Shown here piece by piece: positions 25,500-33,883 of a DNA stretch of 38,377 bases. Origin of the DNA: CAZNHL01 sp964572965 (GTDB taxonomy: Bacteria > Bacteroidota > Bacteroidia > Cytophagales > UBA9547). Every line of letters starts with the position of its first letter. Position 1 is the stretch's first letter. Location of the stretch: the NCBI GenBank assembly GCA_964572965.1, contig CAZNHL010000044.1, positions 1 through 38,377 on the forward strand. The letters run 5' to 3'. The translations under genes were made by a program, and so were the position numbers. The notes below the pieces were generated by a model that ran no database searches, was not told where the DNA came from, and worked only from the letters and a program-made list of their open reading frames with translations.

Positions 25500-26717
25500 A
25501 TGAGCACAGCAACATTAGCAAACCCACTTTCTGACAGAATTAACTCTCTTGCAGAATCGGCAACAATCGGGATGGCAAAAAAAGCCCGTGAACTAGGTGC
25601 TAAAGGTATTGAGGTAATCAACCTTAGCTTTGGCGAACCAGATTTCCAGACACCTAAACATATTAAGGAAGCTGCTAAGAAAGCTGTAGATGACGGATAT
25701 ACTTTCTACACTCCGGTACCAGGTTATCCTGAATTAAGAAAAGCTATTGCTGAAAAACTTCAGAAAGACAACGCTCTTGACTGGAAAGCTGAGAACATTG
25801 TAGTTTCTACAGGTGCGAAACAGTCTATTGCTAATGCATTGCTTTGCCTGATCAATCCGGGCGATGAAGTAATCATTTATGCTCCATACTGGGTTTCTTA
25901 CTCTGAATTGGTAACTCTTGCAGGCGGTAAGTCTGTATTGATTGAAGGCACTATTGAAAACGATTTCAAAGCTACTGTTGATCAGTTAAAAGCTGCTATC
26001 ACTCCACGCACAAAGGCGATCATGTTCTCTTCTCCTTGCAACCCTACAGGTTCTGTATTTTCTGCAAAAGAATTGAAAGAGATTGCTGACGTAGTAGCTG
26101 CAAATGAGAACATTTATGTTCTGGCGGATGAAATCTACGAATACATCTACTTCGGACAGGAGAAACTGGTTTCTATCGGCTCATTCCCTGCTATCAAAGA
26201 CAGAGTAGTTACAATCAACGGTTTCTCTAAAGGTTATGCAATGACCGGCTGGAGAGTTGGTTACCTTGCTGCATCTAAAACAATTGCTGATGCAACAGAT
26301 AAACTACAAGGTCAGGTAACTTCAGGAACTTGTTCTATTGCACAAAAAGCTGCTTATGCGGCTATTACTGCTGATCTTTCTTCTTCGATAGAAATGAACA
26401 AAGCTTTCTTAAGAAGAAGAGACCTGTGCTACAAACTATTGAAAGAAATCCCGGGAGTAAAAGTTAACCTTCCTGAAGGTGCATTCTACTTCTTCATTGA
26501 CATCAGCTCTTTCTTTGGTAAAAAAGATGGCGAAGGTAATGTAATCAAAACAGCCGAACAATTGTCATTGTACATTTTAAATGAAGCACACGTTTCAACT
26601 GTAACAGGTGAAGCTTTTGGTGCTGACAAATACATCCGTATGTCATTTGCTGCTTCTGACGAAGCATTGACTAAAGCATTGACAAACATAAAAGCTGTTT
26701 TGGCTAAATTAGCTTAA
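25500..26717 (+). CDS. Class I PLP-dependent aminotransferase, aspartate aminotransferase-like
   Basis: 405 residues. It has the Iy-type features NLSFGEPDFQTPKHIKEAAK, YTPVPGYPELRKAI, STGAKQSIANALL, YAPYWVSYSE, SSPCNPTGSVFSAKEL, VLADEIYEYIYFG and the PLP-lysine segment GFSKGYAMTGWRVGYLAAS with Lys244. The closing YIRMSFAASDEALTKAL carries the substrate-carboxylate Arg. It is most like AspB-type aspartate/prephenate aminotransferases. It transfers amino groups between an L-amino acid (probably aspartate) and 2-oxoglutarate. A terminator follows directly. Confidence 0.93.
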   Translation: MSTATLANPLSDRINSLAESATIGMAKKARELGAKGIEVINLSFGEPDFQTPKHIKEAAKKAVDDGYTFYTPVPGYPELRKAIAEKLQKDNALDWKAENIVVSTGAKQSIANALLCLINPGDEVIIYAPYWVSYSELVTLAGGKSVLIEGTIENDFKATVDQLKAAITPRTKAIMFSSPCNPTGSVFSAKELKEIADVVAANENIYVLADEIYEYIYFGQEKLVSIGSFPAIKDRVVTINGFSKGYAMTGWRVGYLAASKTIADATDKLQGQVTSGTCSIAQKAAYAAITADLSSSIEMNKAFLRRRDLCYKLLKEIPGVKVNLPEGAFYFFIDISSFFGKKDGEGNVIKTAEQLSLYILNEAHVSTVTGEAFGADKYIRMSFAASDEALTKALTNIKAVLAKLA

Positions 26718-26739
26718 GCATTGCTGAGGCAATAAAAGG

Positions 26740-26768
26740 AAACCCCGGTGGCAGCATCGGGGTTTTTC
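26740..26768 (+). terminator. Terminator after aminotransferase
   Basis: AAACCCCG (26740-26747) pairs with CGGGGTTT (26758-26765) around a 10-base loop, followed by TTCTTTTT. Confidence 0.85.
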
Positions 26769-26820
26769 TTTTTATTCCTTCCTAAAAATCAATTTTCACC
26801 ATTTTTTTCCTTATTTCCCT

Positions 26821-26828
26821 TATTTTTG
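26821..26828 (+). promoter_or_regulatory. -7 box for the heptose kinase gene
   Basis: TATTTTTG matches TAnnTTTG, 22 bases before the ATG at 26851. Confidence 0.5.
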
Positions 26829-26850
26829 TCTAAGGCAATTTATTTAAGCC

Positions 26851-27855
26851 ATGAAGCAGGATAACATTTCATTAGAGGCCATTTTCTCAGGTTTTGACAA
26901 ACTCCGTGTATTGATTATCGGTGATGTCATGATTGATTCATACCTATGGGGCAAAGTTGAACGTATTTCACCGGAAGCTCCTGTACCAATTGTACATGTT
27001 CAAAAAAGGGAAAAGCGCCTTGGGGGTGCTGCTAATGTGGCCTTAAATGTTCAATCTCTTGGTGGTACTCCGATTTTGTGTGCTGTAATTGGCGACGACA
27101 GCGATGGCCGCGACTTTCTTGAACTTCTTGACAATGGCCATTTGGTGAAGGAAGGAATTATTCAAAGCAAAGAACGTATTACTACTATAAAGCATCGCGT
27201 TATTTCAGGCTCTCAGCAAATGCTGCGTATTGATTCTGAAGTAGATTCTTTAATTAACAAAACGGAACGCGACAGCCTTGTTTCCAAAGCAAAAGAACTG
27301 ATACCTACTTGTGATGTCGTAATCTTTGAAGATTATGATAAAGGTGTTCTAAGCGCTGAAGCAATCAAAGAAATCATAGACTTTGCTAACGCTCATAATA
27401 AACCAACGGTAGTTGACCCCAAAAAGAGGAACTTTTTGCATTATCACAATGCCACATTGTTCAAACCGAATCTGAAAGAACTGAAAGAAGGTCTGAAGCT
27501 TGACTTCGATGGCGGCAAACTGCTTGACAATGTTAAAGAAGGCGTTACGCAACTTAAAGAAAAACTAGGCATTAACATTGCTTTCATTACTTTATCCGAA
27601 TACGGTGTTTACATTGACGGAGGTTCTGAAAATCAATATCACATTAGCGCTCATAAGCGTGAGATCGCAGATGTATCCGGTGCCGGTGACACTGTGATCT
27701 CTGTAGCTGCAATGACATTGGCATTGGGCTTATCAGCGGATGTTATCGCAGGACTTTCAAACCTTGCCGGGGGTATAGTTTGTGAGCATGTAGGCGTGGT
27801 ACCTATCAGGAAAGACGACCTTTTCACAGAAGCACAAAGAGTTGGGATATTATAA
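26851..27855 (+). CDS. D-glycero-beta-D-manno-heptose-7-phosphate kinase (RfaE1/HldA type)
   Basis: 334 residues of a PfkB-family kinase: VLIIGDVMIDSYLWGKVERI, SPEAPVPIVHVQKREKRLGG, AANVALNVQSLGG, then VIFEDYDKGVLS, VVDPKKRNFLHY and the PfkB end motif DVSGAGDTVISVAAM with the catalytic Asp near residue 279. RfaE1 phosphorylates heptose-7-phosphate at C1 in ADP-heptose synthesis for LPS inner core. The cytidylyl-like RfaE2 domain of the bifunctional enzyme is absent, so the adenylyltransferase must be encoded elsewhere. Substrate assignment is from family likeness. Confidence 0.88.
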   Translation: MKQDNISLEAIFSGFDKLRVLIIGDVMIDSYLWGKVERISPEAPVPIVHVQKREKRLGGAANVALNVQSLGGTPILCAVIGDDSDGRDFLELLDNGHLVKEGIIQSKERITTIKHRVISGSQQMLRIDSEVDSLINKTERDSLVSKAKELIPTCDVVIFEDYDKGVLSAEAIKEIIDFANAHNKPTVVDPKKRNFLHYHNATLFKPNLKELKEGLKLDFDGGKLLDNVKEGVTQLKEKLGINIAFITLSEYGVYIDGGSENQYHISAHKREIADVSGAGDTVISVAAMTLALGLSADVIAGLSNLAGGIVCEHVGVVPIRKDDLFTEAQRVGIL

Positions 27856-27868
27856 TCACCATATATCA

Positions 27869-28828
27869 ATGCGTGTACTCCTGATTTCCTTGTTCATATA
27901 TGCATTCAGTAGCCTTGCACTCTACGGACAAACGGTTTATAAAACAGTAAGAAAAGTAGTACCTATCCATTCTCCGCAAAATTTCTTCCTGAACGGAGGA
28001 ACCAGAGCTTTATTAGATGGGAAATCGCGTACAGCACTTGCGATAGACCTCCCTCCCAACACTGTAGAATGGTATTATATATTTACAACAACCGAAGATC
28101 CCGGTTCTGTAAAAACACAGGAGAAACAGGTACAGTTACTTGCACAACTTTCCCGCTTGCTTGATCCTTCCGGTGTTGCTGCTACAGCTATCAATACGAT
28201 ACTTGTACCGAGCGGCAGTTCCATCTGTGACCTGTTTATCCTCGACAAAGAGAATAAAGACAAATTTCTCAATAAAGAGTTCGGAGTCCCTTTCACCTAC
28301 AAAGTTGAAGGAGCCAGAAGTAATTTTAAATCAGGCGTGGTTCAAATCAAAAACTACGACAAAGGCACTTATTATTTAGGAATCCGAAACCCAAGTGCGT
28401 TTACAAGTCTGTATGTGACTGTAGAAGTAGCTGCTATTGTGGAAGAAAAAGTAGCTGTAACCAAAACAGAGGCACAGGAGAAAGTTGAAATTTATACGAA
28501 ACTGAGTAAAACTGCTCAAAATGAGCTGGACTATGAAAAAAGCCTGACACTCGCTCAAAAGGCTTTGCTGTTAGACCCTGCTTTATGGGATATGCAGGCT
28601 CAGGCCGGATTAATGCAACTGGCCCTTAACAAACCTACCGATGCGCTGGATTCTTATATCAATGCGATCGCATTAACAAGGAAAACACAAAAACCTAAAA
28701 CTGCATTACAAGCAATGCTGAAACAACTTGACTGGCTGGATAATGAAGAAGCGCAGGTCAACAGTCTTGACGATATCCGGGAACTGCTAGAAGCTGAACT
28801 GAAAAAAACAGCAATTAGAGAGAACTAA
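27869..28828 (+). CDS. Secreted TPR-like protein
   Basis: 319 residues from the ATG at 27869. An in-frame ATG 27 bases upstream overlaps the kinase gene and would put polar residues before the signal peptide, so it is less likely. The signal is MRVLLISLFIYAFSSLALYG, then QTVYKTVRK. Residues ~30-195 are a beta-rich domain (LNGGTRALLDGKSRTALAID; YYLGIRNPSAFTSLYVTVEV). The C-terminal part has two or so TPRs (LTLAQKALLLDPALWDMQAQ; ALDSYINAIALT). It starts 13 bases after the kinase stop and is probably co-transcribed. I do not recognise a named family. Confidence 0.72.
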   Translation: MRVLLISLFIYAFSSLALYGQTVYKTVRKVVPIHSPQNFFLNGGTRALLDGKSRTALAIDLPPNTVEWYYIFTTTEDPGSVKTQEKQVQLLAQLSRLLDPSGVAATAINTILVPSGSSICDLFILDKENKDKFLNKEFGVPFTYKVEGARSNFKSGVVQIKNYDKGTYYLGIRNPSAFTSLYVTVEVAAIVEEKVAVTKTEAQEKVEIYTKLSKTAQNELDYEKSLTLAQKALLLDPALWDMQAQAGLMQLALNKPTDALDSYINAIALTRKTQKPKTALQAMLKQLDWLDNEEAQVNSLDDIRELLEAELKKTAIREN

Positions 28829-28860
28829 TAACCTCTTTCAAACAACCAAAAATTTTTAAT

Positions 28861-29054
28861 ACCTATCCCTTATATGAACCTTTTTATGTTTTTCTCCCGT
28901 AGATAACGCATAATTTCCCAGATCAGGATTTTAAACCCCGGTTCTGCAAAACTCTGAAAACTCAACAATCAACAACATCTGCACTATCAGCGAAATCAGC
29001 AGGCAAAATTCAGAATCTATGGCTAAGTGAATCAGGTAAGGTGCGATAAAACTG
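28861..29054 (+). repeat. Dispersed intergenic repeat, copy C (longest)
   Basis: It matches copies A and B: CCTTATATGAACCTTTTTAT, CGTAGATAACGCATAATTTC, ACCCCGGTTCTGCAAAACTC, TCAACAATCAACAACATCTG, CACTATCAGCGAAATCAGCA, GGCAAAATTCAGAATC and AATCAGGTAAGGTGCGATAA. It lies downstream of the secreted TPR-like gene in a 381-base non-coding stretch that ends in the N gap. Confidence 0.7.
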
Positions 29055-29145
29055 ATACTCAACAAGTTTTTATTGACAAAAGAATAAGTGTTTCTGATAA
29101 ACATAAAAGAAGCTAGACTTCAGAATCATTTTTTTTGATAAATTG

Positions 29146-29199
29146 AAAAATTATTAACCAAACAACCACATGCATGTGGTTGTTTGGTTAATAATTTTT
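29146..29199. repeat. 54-bp perfect loop-free palindrome at the contig edge
   Basis: AAAAATTATTAACCAAACAA at 29146-29165 and its continuation to ACCACATG (29172) are exactly mirrored by CATGTGGT at 29173 and TTGTTTGGTTAATAATTTTT ending at 29199. The N run starts at the next base. The arms meet with no loop. A fold-back assembly artefact is as likely as a real terminator-like palindrome. Confidence 0.9.
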
Positions 29200-29209
29200 N
29201 NNNNNNNNN
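29200..29209. other. Scaffold gap (10 N)
   Basis: Fixed-length placeholder. It removes the 5' end of the following gene, including any signal peptide and promoter. Confidence 0.95.
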
Positions 29210-30964
29210 CAAAAAGACCCTATTTCCCTTTTTAAAGACAAAACCATTAAGCTTAATTCTTCCAGCGTTTATAGTATTACTCCTACCGAAGATGGCAAGT
29301 CTATAATTGTAGTCAATTCTTTAAAAGATAATCAGGTTGAAGTTTTAACTTTTGACGAAAGCTTGAAACTGATTAAAAAAGAAGACAAAACTTTAGATAT
29401 CGAAAAAGAGAGAAAAGAAAAACAAAAGCAGGAATATGGTAATTTACCGGTCAAGGTTTATAAAGACCCTGACACTAGAGAACTTGTTGAGGAAATAACC
29501 CTTAAGGACAGCTTAATAAAATTAAAAGATGCTCCGACTATTAACGGACAATCTCTTACTGCAAGCGGCACTACCTATAGAATAGCGCTTTCAAAAGGTG
29601 CCTATGTATATCAAAAACGACATAGTAAAGGTTCTTACAGAGAACTAACGTTCTTTAAAATATATGAAGACATAAAACTAAGAAATGACGAAGGTAAAAG
29701 ATTAGTATATGTTACTTCCAAATCGATAGGTGAAGAGCAACTTTACAGACAAACATATTTTTCTCTGAATACTATCAAAGTTAAAGACTACTCCAACGTT
29801 TCTCTTACATCAACTGCTAGTTCATTGGGAGCAGTTAGTAATGCTCTTGGTGTACTTACAGCCCCTACAGATGTTTACGCAAATGTAGAAAAGTTCGAAT
29901 TGAAACCTGCAGCGTTAACATGTGGAGATTTGTTATTGGTAGGTTACAGAGTCAATGAAATAAAATTTGGAAAAGCACCCACAGCCGAAGAGTTGCTACC
30001 AACATTTTATACTTATCGATTTAATGGCATCACTACAGAAGTCGTTGATCAAACAAAATTCCAGGAGCCTGTTTCAAGATTTGTAACCTTCTCAAAAAGC
30101 TTAACTTACAATGGCGGGCTTTTATTGGTAAGTACGCCTTTTGACAATATTGGAGACAGAGCTCCAAAAGATAAAAATCCGCGCAACTATGTAATCAGAC
30201 ACATTACAGACAATGCAAAAATAGGCTATGAACTAACGTTGGAAGTTCCTTCCGGTTACACTCGCTTTGAACAATGCTTTGAGCAAATTGACGGTTCTAT
30301 CATTTTGTTCGCGAGTATGGATAGTGATAAGAAAGAAAAATACTTTAACAGAAAAACCACAGGTGGTAAAGGCTTTGGAACAGACCAATTTTATGTTGCT
30401 GTTATCAAAGACGGTAAGTTAATTTCAACACAGACTCTCAATAAAGTAGGAGCTCCTGAATTCGTACTAGTGGGAGAAGGGGACAAGAAAAAAGAGTTTA
30501 GCTCCGACATGAACAGTATGATTGTATCAGATGTACGTTACACAAATGATGGATTATTAGTATTTACATCTATTCCTTACAAAGACAACACAGGTATTCC
30601 GATGAACAAAGGATTTGGATGCATGCAATTCAATAAGGAAGGTAAACTGGTGAAAATTTATTGGCAGCCTACTGTTTCAGAATTCGAATCAAAAATTACT
30701 CCTCAAGTAAGCAGAGTTTCTGAAAATGAATTTCTATGGGTGGTTTCTGAAAGATTAAACAACGAAAAGCCATTTCACAATACTAAACTGGTAAAAATCA
30801 ATATATCTGCACAAACTGCAACATCTCCTGTTGTTGTTGGCGATGAAAAACATGTTACTCTGGAACAATACCCTGCTTTTATCAACCCTGATGCTAAATC
30901 AATCACATTCTTCGGTTTCGATTTAGGCGGCAAAGAATTATGGAAACAGGATGTTAAATTCTAA
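29210..30964 (+). CDS. Hypothetical protein, 5' end lost in scaffold gap
   Basis: The frame is open from the first base after the gap to TAA at 30962-30964, 584 codons. A TTG near 29363 is not a credible start because the frame upstream of it (QKDPISLFKDKTIKLNSSSV, YSITPTEDGKSIIVVNSLKD) is clearly coding. A charged segment (DKTLDIEKERKEKQKQEYG) is followed by repeated beta-rich blocks with short turns (VKDYSNVSLTSTASSLG; YIVIR-like; FVTFSKSLTYNGGLLLVST; IVSDVRYTNDGLLVFTSIPY), suggesting a beta-propeller-like fold. No family is recognised, and the missing start prevents a localisation call. It converges on hemE through a shared terminator. Confidence 0.7.
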   Translation, partial: QKDPISLFKDKTIKLNSSSVYSITPTEDGKSIIVVNSLKDNQVEVLTFDESLKLIKKEDKTLDIEKERKEKQKQEYGNLPVKVYKDPDTRELVEEITLKDSLIKLKDAPTINGQSLTASGTTYRIALSKGAYVYQKRHSKGSYRELTFFKIYEDIKLRNDEGKRLVYVTSKSIGEEQLYRQTYFSLNTIKVKDYSNVSLTSTASSLGAVSNALGVLTAPTDVYANVEKFELKPAALTCGDLLLVGYRVNEIKFGKAPTAEELLPTFYTYRFNGITTEVVDQTKFQEPVSRFVTFSKSLTYNGGLLLVSTPFDNIGDRAPKDKNPRNYVIRHITDNAKIGYELTLEVPSGYTRFEQCFEQIDGSIILFASMDSDKKEKYFNRKTTGGKGFGTDQFYVAVIKDGKLISTQTLNKVGAPEFVLVGEGDKKKEFSSDMNSMIVSDVRYTNDGLLVFTSIPYKDNTGIPMNKGFGCMQFNKEGKLVKIYWQPTVSEFESKITPQVSRVSENEFLWVVSERLNNEKPFHNTKLVKINISAQTATSPVVVGDEKHVTLEQYPAFINPDAKSITFFGFDLGGKELWKQDVKF

Positions 30965-31025
30965 TTTCCAAAAGGAAGGTATTTAAACAGTTCCCCTGAC
31001 ACTCTCGTTAGGTGATGGCGTTAAC

Positions 31026-31059
31026 AAAAAAGGCCAAGATTTAAATCTTGGCCTTTTTA
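31026..31059. terminator. Bidirectional terminator between convergent genes
   Basis: AAAAAGGCCAAGATTT (31027-31042) and AAATCTTGGCCTTTTT (31043-31058) form a perfect 32-base palindrome with A and T tracts. It serves the plus-strand hypothetical gene and minus-strand hemE. Confidence 0.9.
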
Positions 31060-31062
31060 TGT

Positions 31063-32103
31063 TTAGTAATTATTCTTCTTCAAACTGTATTCCTTCACCT
31101 CATCAATAAAGCACTTCACTTTGTCTTTATCGGTCTCCGGATACACGCCATGACCTAAATTGGCAATATGGCGGTAATTTCCAAAAGCATCGATCATCTG
31201 ACGGGTAGCTTTCTTTACTTCGTCAAAAGAACCGAATAAAGCACAAGGATCCATATTCCCCTGTAGTGTCTTCTCTTCACCAATCAACTCCCGGGACTCT
31301 ACAATATCCATATTCCAGTCAAGACCGATTACCTCACAAGGCAAATGCCCCATTTCGTGGCGAGCAAAGAAAGCGCCTTTTGCAAAAACAGTCACAGGCA
31401 CTTCTGTGATAGCTTCGCAAATCTGACGGATATATCTTAATGAGAACTCATTATAATGATGAGGCGGCAAAATACCTGCCCAGGAATCAAACAACTGTAT
31501 CAGGTCAGCGCCCGCTGCAATTTGCCCTTTCAGGTAATTAATAGTAGAGTCTGTAATCTTCTGCATCAGTTTATGAGATGCTTTCGGGTTGTTGTACAAC
31601 CAGGATCTTGCTTTAGAGAAAGTCTTAGACCCGGAACCTTCAATCATATAAGCGAATATTGTCCACGGAGCTCCTGCAAAACCAATCAATGGCACACGGC
31701 CGTTTAATTCTTTCTTAGTGAGCTTAATAGCATCTAATACATAAGCCAGATCGTCGGCACCACAAAGATGAAGCTTATCAATGTCCTGCTCCGTTTTTAT
31801 AACATTAGGAAAAATCGGGCCTTTTTTCTCTTCCATTTCATAGTCACAACCCATTGCTTCAGGTATTACCAGAATATCAGAAAAAATAATTGCCGCATCA
31901 ACGCCCAGAATATCCACCGGCTGAATAGTCACCTCCGTTGCAAACTCAGGAGACTTTACTAACTCCTTGAATCCATTCATTTTAGCGCGTACTTCGCGAT
32001 ATTCAGGTAAAATACGTCCCGCCTGACGCATCATCCACACTGGCGTACGTTCGGTTTTTTCTCCGCGCGCAGCTCTTAATAACAGATCATTTTGCAATTG
32101 CAT
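31063..32103 (-). CDS. hemE: Uroporphyrinogen decarboxylase HemE
   Basis: 346 residues from the ATG at 32103. An upstream in-frame start at 32148 would add 15 residues not typical of the family. HemE decarboxylates uroporphyrinogen III to coproporphyrinogen III in haem synthesis. Seen are LLRAARGEKTERTPVWMMRQ, AGRILPEYREVRAK (substrate-binding Arg region), DAAIIFSDILVIPEAMG, GFAGAPWTIFAYMIEG, QLFDSWAGILPPHHYNEFSL and GLDWNMDIVESRELI, then GNMDPCALFG and NLGHGVYPETD. A possible -7 box lies at 32108-32115, only four bases before the ATG. Confidence 0.96.
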   Translation of the reverse strand: MQLQNDLLLRAARGEKTERTPVWMMRQAGRILPEYREVRAKMNGFKELVKSPEFATEVTIQPVDILGVDAAIIFSDILVIPEAMGCDYEMEEKKGPIFPNVIKTEQDIDKLHLCGADDLAYVLDAIKLTKKELNGRVPLIGFAGAPWTIFAYMIEGSGSKTFSKARSWLYNNPKASHKLMQKITDSTINYLKGQIAAGADLIQLFDSWAGILPPHHYNEFSLRYIRQICEAITEVPVTVFAKGAFFARHEMGHLPCEVIGLDWNMDIVESRELIGEEKTLQGNMDPCALFGSFDEVKKATRQMIDAFGNYRHIANLGHGVYPETDKDKVKCFIDEVKEYSLKKNNY

Positions 32104-32107
32104 ACCA

Positions 32108-32115
32108 CAAAGGTA
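32108..32115 (-). promoter_or_regulatory. Possible -7 box immediately upstream of hemE
   Basis: On the minus strand TACCTTTG matches TAnnTTTG, four bases before the hemE ATG. If active it would give an almost leaderless mRNA and would exclude the longer start. No -33 element was found at the usual distance, so this is tentative. Confidence 0.35.
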
Positions 32116-32252
32116 CAAACCAGATTTCTCACATGATACTTTTTTCAAAAAAAGCTTCGTAAATTAAGGTATGGAAAAGAGCTAATGTTTTGTTTAAACA
32201 CAACAAACAAGGTATTAACTCGTTCCAAATTATCAACCAGCCCTATGCAATT

Positions 32253-32930
32253 ATGACAAACACAGAAAAACCACGCTCTCTTATAAGAGAAGAAGATCAA
32301 TTCTGGTCAAGTTCAGCAAAAAAAATCAAAGGAGTAAGAGACATGGTTAAAGATGACATTAACAATCCGGCCTCCTCTTCTAAAAAAACATTTATCGTTA
32401 TTTTCTTTCCTGACACACTTACGAACTTATTAACGGTATTGGATATTCCTAAAAGTGAAGCCCTGGAAATTCAAAACCAGTCTGCTACATTTAACAATGA
32501 TTACATTACAAAAAACATTGTATGCCTTGTTAATGCCAACACGTTGAATAATCCTGAATTCATAGATCTGATCATGGATTATAATTCCCGCTTTATTATT
32601 CTGGAACGTCACCCTCTGTTCTCAAAGGAAGCAGAGATAATCGAAAACATCAGCCGTCTAAATAACAACCCATCTGTTTTATTCTGTGGCGATCTTGATG
32701 AAATAATCATTGACGACTACATTGAGGATCTTATCCTTACTAATTACAAAAGTTTTATACTGAACAAAAACGAAGCCTTAACAGACAATAAAGTATCTGA
32801 AGCCCTTAGAGTTGTGCAAAAAACACTTGACGAAAAAGTAGTTACAGAGCAATCCGCAAATTCAGACATCGAATGGTTTGAACTTAACTTAGGCAGAAAA
32901 AGCGAACCTGAATTAAACCTGTTTCTATAG
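32253..32930 (+). CDS. Unrecognised protein, paralogue 1 of a tandem pair
   Basis: 225 residues from the ATG at 32253; a TTG 63 bases upstream is in frame, but the ATG gives the same length as the paralogue. Conserved blocks shared with the next gene are REEDQFWSSSAKKIKGVRDM, KKTFIVIFFPDTLTNLL, SRFIILERHPLFSKEAEII, VLFCGDLDEIIIDDYIEDLI, then TLDEKVVTE and WFELNLGR. The pattern suggests a soluble alpha/beta protein without signal peptide or membrane helix. I do not recognise the family and give no function. It is divergent from hemE. Confidence 0.72.
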   Translation: MTNTEKPRSLIREEDQFWSSSAKKIKGVRDMVKDDINNPASSSKKTFIVIFFPDTLTNLLTVLDIPKSEALEIQNQSATFNNDYITKNIVCLVNANTLNNPEFIDLIMDYNSRFIILERHPLFSKEAEIIENISRLNNNPSVLFCGDLDEIIIDDYIEDLILTNYKSFILNKNEALTDNKVSEALRVVQKTLDEKVVTEQSANSDIEWFELNLGRKSEPELNLFL

Positions 32931-33056
32931 CCGCTGGTGTAAGAAACTATACTACATATCGAAAAGCATACTCATAATTACCTGAATATCAAACTGTGCA
33001 CAACTGTTCGTAAAGAATTTCGTTTGTAAGTTATATTCAGCAAAACTCTAAGAGTT

Positions 33057-33728
33057 ATGAGTGTAACAGTAGCTAATCTCCCGATTGTAAGGCAGGAAGA
33101 CCACATTTGGTATTCAGAAGCCTTCAGGATCAACGGTATCAGGGACATGATACGAGAAGATCTGGAAAAGCCGAGTGAGCGTAAAACATTCATTGTAATG
33201 TTTTTTGATGAGACTTTAGACAACTTCCTTAAAGCCTTAGGTGCAAAAGAAAAAGACATCCCGGTATTTGAAAACAGTTTCAGTGTTTACAATCCTGAGG
33301 AGATCTCTAAAAACAGCGTTTCCTTTATTACTTCAAACCTGCTCAACGACGCAGATTTTGCAAAACACATTTCTAAATTCCCTAGCAGATTTATTTTCGC
33401 AGAAAGGCATCCTCTTTTCTCCAGAGAGCAGGCTGCATTGCAAAAAATAGCTCAGCTGGGTAAAAAATCTGAAGTAGTATTTTGTGGCGATTTAGACTCT
33501 ATCATCATAGATAACTATGTAGAAGACCTGATACTAACAAAATTCAAAGATTTTAAACCTAATACAACTACCAGTATATCAGACAAAGAAGTATCCAAAG
33601 GCATCAGCATTGCACAAAAAATGCTAGACGAAAAAGTACAGACTGAAAAGCCGGCATATTCTGAGGTGACTTGGTTCTATGTGAATCTTGGCATGAGGGT
33701 ACACAACAATTTTCAGTTGCCTTTGTAA
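33057..33728 (+). CDS. Unrecognised protein, paralogue 2 of a tandem pair
   Basis: 223 residues, colinear with the upstream gene over its whole length: RQEDHIWYSEAFRINGIRDM, RKTFIVMFFDETLDNFLKAL, SRFIFAERHPLFSREQAAL, VVFCGDLDSIIIDNYVEDLI, MLDEKVQTEKPAYSEVTWFY, VNLGM. The charged ERHPLFS and CGDLD-x-III-D-x-Y-x-ED motifs are the best preserved and are probably functional. The 126-base gap between the genes lacks a terminator, so they may be co-transcribed. A strong terminator follows. Function is unknown. Confidence 0.72.
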   Translation: MSVTVANLPIVRQEDHIWYSEAFRINGIRDMIREDLEKPSERKTFIVMFFDETLDNFLKALGAKEKDIPVFENSFSVYNPEEISKNSVSFITSNLLNDADFAKHISKFPSRFIFAERHPLFSREQAALQKIAQLGKKSEVVFCGDLDSIIIDNYVEDLILTKFKDFKPNTTTSISDKEVSKGISIAQKMLDEKVQTEKPAYSEVTWFYVNLGMRVHNNFQLPL

Positions 33729-33752
33729 AGGCAAATCAGGCATCTATAAAGC

Positions 33753-33787
33753 AAAAGCGTCCCGCTCATTGAGCGGGACGCTTTTTT
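33753..33787 (+). terminator. Strong terminator after the tandem paralogues
   Basis: AAAAGCGTCCCGCTC (33753-33767) pairs with GAGCGGGACGCTTTT (33771-33785) around ATT, followed by TT. Confidence 0.92.
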
Positions 33788-33883
33788 AATTTAAAATAGC
33801 ACCTTGAACCAGGAAACTTAACTGGGTCCTTAATGCGCAGCATTTAAAACTATAGATTTCCAGTTGTAATTACTACTACTATC

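Noticed and set aside
29363..30964. Start of the hypothetical gene at 29363
   Set aside because: The codon is TTG and the frame is coding from 29210; the real start is in the gap.
32190..32252. TTG start extending paralogue 1 by 21 residues
   Set aside because: The extension has no counterpart in paralogue 2, while the ATG at 32253 gives equal lengths.
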